The notes under the pieces were generated by a model. The model was not told the origin of the DNA. It did not search any database and saw only the letters and a program-made list of their open reading frames with translations. Shown here one piece after another: positions 35,302 to 41,700 of a DNA stretch of 43,450 nucleotides. Both the position numbers and the translations under genes were made by a program. Source of the DNA: an uncultured Prevotellaceae bacterium (GTDB taxonomy: Bacteria; Bacteroidota; Bacteroidia; Bacteroidales; Bacteroidaceae). The stretch spans positions 1-43,450 of the forward strand of contig ONKB01000125.1 of the NCBI GenBank assembly GCA_900318305.1. The letters run 5' to 3'. How positions within the stretch are numbered: position 1 is the stretch's first letter; each line of letters starts with the position of its first letter.

Positions 35302-35985
35302 ATGGAAGTGCTTTACGAGGACAATCATCTCGTTATTGTCAGCAAGGCCCCTGGTGAAATCGTTCAGGGGGACAAAACGGGCGATGCGCCGCTGAGCGAT
35401 GCGGTAAAGGCCTATATCAAGGAGAAGTATGCCAAGCCGGGTCAGGTCTTTCTGGGTGTTACCCATCGCCTGGACAGGCCCGTAAGTGGCGTGGTCGTAT
35501 TTGCCCGTACCGACAAGGCACTTTCTCGCATGAATACATTGTTTCGTGACGGTCATGTCAAAAAGACTTATCTGGCTTTAGTTCATGAGCGCCCGCCGAA
35601 GGAAGAAGATGAGCTTCGCCATTGGATTGTGCGCAACGAGAAACAGAATAAGTCATACGCTTACGACAGAGAAAAACTCTCCGCCAAAGAAGCTCGCCTG
35701 CGTTACCGGGTGCTGGGCAAATCGGAGAATTACTATCTTGTGGCAGTCCGCTTGCTGACCGGACGCCATCATCAGATACGCTGCCAGCTGGCCAAGATCG
35801 GGTGTCCCATCAAGGGTGACTTGAAATATGGCGCACGTCGCAGCAACCCCGACGGGAGTATTTCCCTGCATGCCTGGCGTGTCAGTTTTGAACACCCTGT
35901 ATCCCACACCATCATTGACGTCTGGGCACCCCTTCCCGCTGCCAATGAATGGAATGCCTTCCGGGATATCGTCACTGGAGATTAG
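35302..35985 (+). CDS. RluA-family pseudouridine synthase
   Basis: A 227-residue RNA pseudouridine synthase. The catalytic motif HRLDRPVSG is at residues 55-63 with Asp58 as nucleophile. The later phrases KTYLALVHERP, LLTGRHHQIRCQL and SLHAWRVSFEHPV are characteristic of the family. There is no N-terminal S4 domain, so this is a short single-domain form like RluA or TruC. The target RNA position cannot be told. It is followed by a repeat-rich gap. Confidence 0.93.
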   Translation: MEVLYEDNHLVIVSKAPGEIVQGDKTGDAPLSDAVKAYIKEKYAKPGQVFLGVTHRLDRPVSGVVVFARTDKALSRMNTLFRDGHVKKTYLALVHERPPKEEDELRHWIVRNEKQNKSYAYDREKLSAKEARLRYRVLGKSENYYLVAVRLLTGRHHQIRCQLAKIGCPIKGDLKYGARRSNPDGSISLHAWRVSFEHPVSHTIIDVWAPLPAANEWNAFRDIVTGD

Positions 35986-36015
35986 GAGCCTCACCACTAG
36001 GAGCCTCACCCCTGG

Positions 36016-36037
36016 CCCCTCTCCAGGAGGAGAGGGG
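36016..36037 (+). terminator. 9-bp GC-rich hairpin after the pseudouridine synthase gene
   Basis: CCCCTCTCC pairs perfectly with GGAGAGGGG around the loop AGGA, followed by AAATTT. It lies 30 bases after the stop codon and could end the tetR-fabG-rluA transcript, although it is also part of the REP-like repeat. Confidence 0.5.
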
Positions 36038-36272
36038 AAATTTAGAGCCTCACCACTAAGCTGTCACGTAGTGACTGAAGAGTGTGTCCGTGCTAGTAAA
36101 GTAAAACTCGTTAAGGTTATAATCCCTCTTGAACCCTTGAAACTGTGTCAGCGCTATAGCGCTGCTCCTGGCTTCTTGGTTACCTTCACACACGCCCTCC
36201 CCACTTCGTGGTACTCCCTCTAGCTTAGAGGGAGTACCATCATGCTCCTGATATATAGAAACTTAGCAGCTG

Positions 36273-36300
36273 CTCCTCTGAGTTGGGGAGGAGATTTTTT
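36273..36300 (+). terminator. Terminator-like hairpin before the glycosyltransferase gene
   Basis: CTCCTC at 36273-36278 pairs with GAGGAG at 36288-36293, followed by A and six T. It sits upstream of the next promoter and would insulate that gene from read-through. Confidence 0.5.
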
Positions 36301-36381
36301 ATTCTTGACAGATAGAAACATAAAGCGGACAACAAGGATTGAAAACAGTGACAACTCGTCTTTTCAATGCAAAAAAAGTGT

Positions 36382-36389
36382 TACCTTTG
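36382..36389 (+). promoter_or_regulatory. Probable -7 element of the glycosyltransferase promoter
   Basis: TACCTTTG fits TAnnTTTG, 24 bases before the ATG at 36414. The -33 side reads TTTTC rather than TTTG. Confidence 0.5.
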
Positions 36390-36413
36390 CATCCAAATAT
36401 TTATTGACCCTAC

Positions 36414-37118
36414 ATGAACAAGAAATTATCAGTCATTATGCCGGCCTACAACGAGGCAGGCCATATTCAAGGCATCTTGAGTAAGGTTTGCCGTGTTGTG
36501 CTGCCTTATGAGATGACCATGGAGATTGTTGTTGTCAATGACGGGTCAAAAGACCAGACAGCCGCAAAGGTGCAGGAATTTATTGACTCCCACCCGGACA
36601 AGGTCATTACCCTTGTCAGCCACGAAGTCAACCAGGGAAAGGGCGCAGGAATCCGAACGGCATTGCAGTATTGCACAGGTGATTACATCGTCATCCAGGA
36701 CGGTGACGAGGAGCTTGACCCTAACGACTTTGTCATGATGCTCAGGAAAATGATAGAAGAGAATCTGGACGTTTTGTATGGTTCTCGTTTCCTTCATGCA
36801 GAGAAGCGTTCCTCTACCTGGACGTTCCTGCTCGGCAACAAGATACTGGCCATTACCGCCAATCTGCTTTACGGTTTGAACATTACCGACGAAGCTACCT
36901 GCTACAAGATGTTCAGGTCTTCCCTGCTCAAGTCAATCACATTAGAGAGCAACGGCTTTGAGTTCTGCCCCGAGGTAACTGCCAAAGTGGCACGCAAAGG
37001 GTATAAGATACAGGAGGTTCCCATCCACTATTATCCCCGTAGTATAGAGCAGGGCAAGAAAATCCGTGCCCGTGACGGCTGGGCAGCCATAAAAACCCTG
37101 ATAAAATACCGCTTTTAA
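36414..37118 (+). CDS. Family 2 glycosyltransferase (DPM1-like)
   Basis: A 234-residue cytoplasmic GT-A enzyme. It opens with LSVIMPAYNEAGHI and VVVNDGSKDQT, and the metal-binding DxD appears as QDGDEELDP (Asp96, Asp98). The later phrases YGSRFLHAEKR and EVPIHYYPRS are typical of dolichol- or undecaprenyl-phosphate sugar transferases. There are no C-terminal membrane helices, so it resembles the short soluble DPM1 type that loads a sugar onto a lipid carrier. The sugar is unknown. It has its own promoter and a hairpin follows the stop. Confidence 0.9.
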   Translation: MNKKLSVIMPAYNEAGHIQGILSKVCRVVLPYEMTMEIVVVNDGSKDQTAAKVQEFIDSHPDKVITLVSHEVNQGKGAGIRTALQYCTGDYIVIQDGDEELDPNDFVMMLRKMIEENLDVLYGSRFLHAEKRSSTWTFLLGNKILAITANLLYGLNITDEATCYKMFRSSLLKSITLESNGFEFCPEVTAKVARKGYKIQEVPIHYYPRSIEQGKKIRARDGWAAIKTLIKYRF

Positions 37119-37126
37119 TTAAACTC

Positions 37127-37157
37127 TTAAGGAATCCTGATTCCTTAAAATCTTTTT
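37127..37157 (+). terminator. Hairpin with T-run between glycosyltransferase and helicase genes
   Basis: TTAAGGAATC and GATTCCTTAA are perfect complements separated by CT, giving a stem of nine or ten pairs, followed by AAATCTTTTT. It follows the glycosyltransferase stop by 8 bases and ends 7 bases before the helicase start codon, so it may act as terminator, attenuator or translation-control hairpin. Confidence 0.6.
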
Positions 37158-37164
37158 AAGTCAC

Positions 37165-38499
37165 TTGAACCTTTTGAATCTTTTACGCCCCTTGGGCATA
37201 TCCTCCCTTAGTCCTATGCAGGTCAATGCGGTTGAGGCCATACGCCAGAATACCCATGTCGTCTTGCTGGCTCCTACCGGGACAGGCAAGACCTTGTCAT
37301 TCCTGCTGCCGCTGCTGGAACAGGTCAGTCAGGAGGATGAACTGCCCCAGTCCCTGATATTGTCCCCCACGCGCGAGCTGGCAACACAGACTTACAATGT
37401 ATTGTGCAAGATGAATACCGGGCTCAGGGTTTCCTGTGTCCACGGAGGGCGGCCTGCCATGGAGGAACACCGGCAGATGGCCTCATCAAGGCCACAGGTG
37501 ATTATCGGCACGCCTGGGCGCATTCTCGACCATATCGGCAAAGGTAATTTCTCTACAAGCCATATCCGCCGGCTTGTCATTGACGAGTTCGACAAGATGC
37601 TTGAGCTGAAATTCCAGGACGAACTGAACGACATCATCCGGCAACTGCCCTGCATCTCTGGCTGTGTACTGGTCTCAGCCACCGACGCAGCCGACATACG
37701 CCATTTTCCGCCATTTGAGAGGCAGCATCCCGTCACACTCAACTATTTAGGGCATGACGAGACTTCCCTGCCTGATTCCATACGCCATTATTTCGTGCAT
37801 TCGCCCCTCAAGGACAAGCTTGACACGCTCTCACAACTGTTGCGCACATTCAACGGCGAACCCGCCGTTGTCTTTGTCAATTTCCGCGAAGCTGTTGAAA
37901 GGGTCGGCGCTTTCCTGAAAGGGCAGGGCTTTACATGTGCCCTTTTCCATGGCGGGCTGGAGCAGGAGGAAAGAGACAGGGCGCTATATCTTTTTATGGG
38001 AAGCGCCGCCAATGTGCTTGTGTCAACCGATTTGAGTGCGAGGGGGCTTGACATGCGCACACTGCGCCATGTGGTACATTATCATCTTCCGCTGCGTCAG
38101 GAGGACTACCTGCACCGCTGCGGACGTACAGGGCGTTGGGAAGACGAGGGTGAGGCTTTTCTCATCCTGGGTCCTGATGAGAGTCTGCCCGACTACCCAC
38201 ACGTCACCTTCACAGAATTTCAGCTGCAACCTCCCTTCCCCGCTCCTCGCCGTCCCGAATGGGTGACATTATATATCGGGAAGGGTAAGCGCGACAAAAT
38301 CAGCCGTGGCGATGTCGTCGGGTTCCTCTGCAAGCAAGGAGGCGCCAAAGCCGACGACATAGGACGCATAGATGTAAAAGAACGCTACACCTATGTCTCC
38401 GTCAGGCGCCACTGCAGCCGGCAGATTATGTTGCAATGTGCCAACGAGAAAATCAAGAAACAGCGTACCCGCATAGAGGAAGTGGGAGAAAGAGCCTAA
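37165..38499 (+). CDS. DEAD-box family RNA helicase
   Basis: A 444-residue ATP-dependent RNA helicase. Motifs in order: Q-like SPMQ, Walker A APTGTGKT, PTRELA, TPGRILDH, DEFD (in place of DEAD), VSATDA, VFVNFREAV, STDLSARGLDM, and HRCGRTGRW. A C-terminal segment of about 80 residues resembles the DbpA-type RNA-binding domain (TLYIGKGKRDKISRGDVVGF), which directs DbpA to 23S rRNA. The start is TTG at 37165; an in-frame stop at 37138-37140 excludes more upstream sequence, and the first ATG (37216) would remove part of the Q motif. There is no visible promoter of its own, and the gene follows a hairpin. Confidence 0.92.
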   Translation: MNLLNLLRPLGISSLSPMQVNAVEAIRQNTHVVLLAPTGTGKTLSFLLPLLEQVSQEDELPQSLILSPTRELATQTYNVLCKMNTGLRVSCVHGGRPAMEEHRQMASSRPQVIIGTPGRILDHIGKGNFSTSHIRRLVIDEFDKMLELKFQDELNDIIRQLPCISGCVLVSATDAADIRHFPPFERQHPVTLNYLGHDETSLPDSIRHYFVHSPLKDKLDTLSQLLRTFNGEPAVVFVNFREAVERVGAFLKGQGFTCALFHGGLEQEERDRALYLFMGSAANVLVSTDLSARGLDMRTLRHVVHYHLPLRQEDYLHRCGRTGRWEDEGEAFLILGPDESLPDYPHVTFTEFQLQPPFPAPRRPEWVTLYIGKGKRDKISRGDVVGFLCKQGGAKADDIGRIDVKERYTYVSVRRHCSRQIMLQCANEKIKKQRTRIEEVGERA

Positions 38500-38535
38500 G
38501 AGCGAGTGGCCTTTGGCCTTTAGTAGGCTTTTAGG

Positions 38536-38680
38536 GTGTTTTGGGGCTCATGGGGCCAATGGGGCTCATGGGATGGGCCCGCCTCTGGGGGCGAAAGGCC
38601 CAGAGAGCACAGTAGGCTCAAGAATCCCATCCTCCTCCCATTAGGCCCAGTGGCCTCATTGGCCCCATGGGTCCCAGAAG
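38536..38680. repeat. GC-rich 9-bp tandem repeat with a distant inverted copy
   Basis: TGGGGCTCA, TGGGGCCAA, TGGGGCTCA and TGGGATGGG follow head to tail at 38542-38577. CATGGGGCCAATG at 38549-38561 recurs in reverse complement as CATTGGCCCCATG at 38657-38669, and GGGCC/GGCCC pairs lie between, so the stretch can fold into a long imperfect hairpin. It lies between two convergent genes and codes for nothing recognisable. Confidence 0.75.
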
Positions 38681-38698
38681 TTAGCTCAAAACCACAAA

Positions 38699-38729
38699 AA
38701 AAAGGACGCCCCATTGGGACGTCCTTTTT
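38699..38729 (-). terminator. Intrinsic terminator of the secreted giant protein gene
   Basis: AAAAAGGACGCCCC pairs with GGGACGTCCTTTTT (13 of 14 positions) around a 3-base loop, with a T-run on the minus strand. It lies 17 bases after the stop codon of the minus-strand gene and can also stop plus-strand transcription. Confidence 0.88.
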
Positions 38730-38746
38730 ATAATGATTGTGTCAGA

Positions 38747-41700
38747 TTATCTTACCATAACCTTGTTCTTGCCAATCAGGTAGATACCCTTGGCGAGACC
38801 AGCCTTGGCTTGAGATCTCTTAACACCAGACTTAACGAGTTTACCGTCAGCTGTGAATACGTTAACTACTGCATCTTCCTTCTCGGCAACAGCAGTCTTG
38901 ATAGCATCAATCAAACCACCGATAACCTTGTCGGCTTTACCACCGGCGTCAGCTACGAGAGTAGGATTAATGTATGCACCGTGACCTGGGATGTAGTATG
39001 TCTCAGTTTCCTTAGAGAGCAACAGTGTAGAACCACCGAAGTCAACACCGAGACCGGTCTGACCCTTGATGGAGTCACCGAACATAACACCTACAAGACC
39101 ATTCTCAGTTACAGCATTGAAATCATAACCGTCTGCATTAAGGTATGCAGGATCTACGTAGATGTTAGTTGAATCCTGACTCTCTGTTACAAGAGGCTGA
39201 GGTTCACCGGTAACGAGGATGAACGGTTCACCAGCTTTGAATGCGAACTGCTCTGTCAACTCAACCTTATAGTTCTCAGGATCAGTATCGATGTTCTTCA
39301 GAACGTAGGAATGAGCATCCTGACCTTCGGTGATGATACCACCATCAAAGTCAACATAATAAGGCAGAGTCATGAACTTAATTGAGTTCTCCTTGGTAGG
39401 CAGAGCTAACATTTCGTCTTCATCAAGTTCGTTCTCACCATCGCAAGTACCCTTAGAGAAGGTGTAAGCAGAACCGGTGTTGTAGCCGCGCTCTGTACCT
39501 GTACCCCACCATACCTGATGGAAGTCAGAACCCTGTGCGTGGAACGGCAGACCGATTTCATATTTAGCCTCAGGCCACTTACCTGTAGCAGGAATAACCT
39601 TGTCAGCCTGTACAGCATAGAAACCACATGTTGAGTCAACAGGCAGAATCTCATACTGGTTGCGGCCGAGCAGTACAATCTGTACTGGCATAGGATCCTT
39701 GCTCAGAGTTACATAGTTGAAGCTACCATCAGTGTAGTCCTGACGACGGCCAATGTAGAGACCGTTAGCGCGGTTCTGGATAGCATAGAGGCTGTCCTCA
39801 GGTGCACCGAGCTGAACGATACGCCACTGTGAGTATGGGCTACCCTCATCGTCGAAGCGACCACCAGTGTAGTCAGCGTAAACTGTACCGCCATCTTCAC
39901 CTACAGTAGTTCCGAGGTTCTTCGGATAGGTCAGACCTTCTGGCATGTCGCGGAAGTCAGTGTAGTGACCCCAACGTACAGGAGAAGCAATATTACCCAT
40001 CTTGTGCTCTGTCAGAGGATCCTGTGGGATATCACCGCAAGCATATACGTGGTTGTTACCACGCCAAGCGAAGTTCTTGGTGTAGCAGTAAGCCTGATAT
40101 TCAGTAGAGGTCATGTAGTACCATGTATCGGTCTCGAAGGTCTTTCTCTGACCGTTCAGTGTCCAGTAAGCCTCATTCAGGGCATCGTAAGCGGCCTGCA
40201 GAGTAGCAGGTGTCGGATGAGAAGCAGGAGCTATTGCATCCTCAGCTGCATCAATGGCTGCTTCGAAGGCAGCTTTCTGAGCTGTTGTTACATCACCATA
40301 CTGCTGGTATTGAGCTTCATCCTCAGCATATGTGGAGTCGCGCAATGCCTTAGCTTCATAGAGACGCTTAAGCAGTGTCCAGCTGTTAGGAGCAATTGCA
40401 TTCAGAGCATCAGTAGCATTCTTGATATTCTCGTTGAGTTCAGCAGGAACGATGCCTGTCTTATAAGCATCCCAACCCTGGGCAACAAGAGCTTTCAGAG
40501 TAGCTGCAGCTGTCTTCACGTCATTGTCATAACCCGTAGCTGAGTTAGCCTCATCAATAGAAGCATCAAATACCTGGAAGTATGACGGAGCGATGTGCGG
40601 GTGACCAAGATAGTTCTGGCCGCCTACGTTTCTCTGTACTGCGAACTTGAAGTAGCGGTAAGGTGTGCTTGTAGTAAACAGCGGAGAAGTGTAAACGCGC
40701 TGATCCTTGATAGCAGGAACGTTCTTTACAAATGCAACCTCTTCCCACTCTGCTGTGGTATCGTTGGTAGCATATACTACATAATCCTTGAAGCGGTATC
40801 TCTCACCATAGTCAGTTACACCGTAGGTGATAGGAGCCTGGCCGAGAGGACCGTACTTGATGTTAGCGTTACCGCGTGCACCAGACTTGAATGCGATGGC
40901 TGACTTCGGAGTCTTCAGGTCAACGATAACAGCGTTGAATTCGCTTGTTGCAGGGTTAGGACCACCGGCTGTTGACCAGCGGGACTGAACATAAGTAGCA
41001 AGGTTACCGTCGATGAGGTTAGCATAATCACCCTCTCCCCACTGGTTGTTGTTCATCCAGATCTGGGTCTTGGTAGGATCGTATTCAACGAGGTCTGTAC
41101 CACCTTCGCCTGCACCCGGAGTAATGGTCTGGCCGGCATCTGTAATCAGGGAGTCGCCCAAAGTTACAACAGAAGCGTTAGCGAGAGCAGATGTAGCATC
41201 ACCCAGCAGGTTGTGCAGCTCAATAGCGCGTTGCTTGGAAGCAGCGAGAGCCAGGAAGCTGTCAACAACAGCCTGCTCAATAGGCTTAACCTCATACCAT
41301 ACAGTGTAAGGAGAAGCTGTAGAGGTAGATACAACGTAAGACTCAGCATAGTTGTTACCAGTGTGATCCTCCTGTGCTGTGCCGAAGTAAGCGTGGTTAC
41401 CAGCGAGACGCAGGTAGCGGGTCTCATCCGGATTCATGATAACGAGCCAGCTCTTGGCACGGCTGAGGTTCATTGGCTGATAGTAGTAGTCACCGAAGAA
41501 GAGCATCTGCTGCAGGTTGTCCTGGAAGCAAATTTCTGTAGGCTTCTCGCTCAGGTAAATCTTACCGCCGGTTGTCATGTCAAAGTAACCACCAGTAGCG
41601 AGGTTCTTGGCAGTGTACAGCGGCTTGCCACTTGCGCTCTTGTTGCCAGTAGCCTCAATCTTCCATGCGGAACGGAGGTCGTACTTAACGTACTCAGGAT

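Larger units (their letters stand above)
35986..36413 (+). repeat. Gene-free 428-bp gap packed with short direct and inverted repeats
   Basis: No credible gene lies here. GAGCCTCACC occurs at the beginning in several copies (for example near 35988, 36001 and 36044). The stretch that would translate as LTPGPSPGGEG is a well-known spurious-ORF signature of REP-like dispersed intergenic repeats. Three inverted repeats follow: a 9-bp stem at 36016-36037, the perfect 16-base palindrome CAGCGCTATAGCGCTG at 36149-36164, and a 12-bp stem at 36210-36238. A terminator-like hairpin at 36273-36300 and the glycosyltransferase promoter close the gap. Confidence 0.75.
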
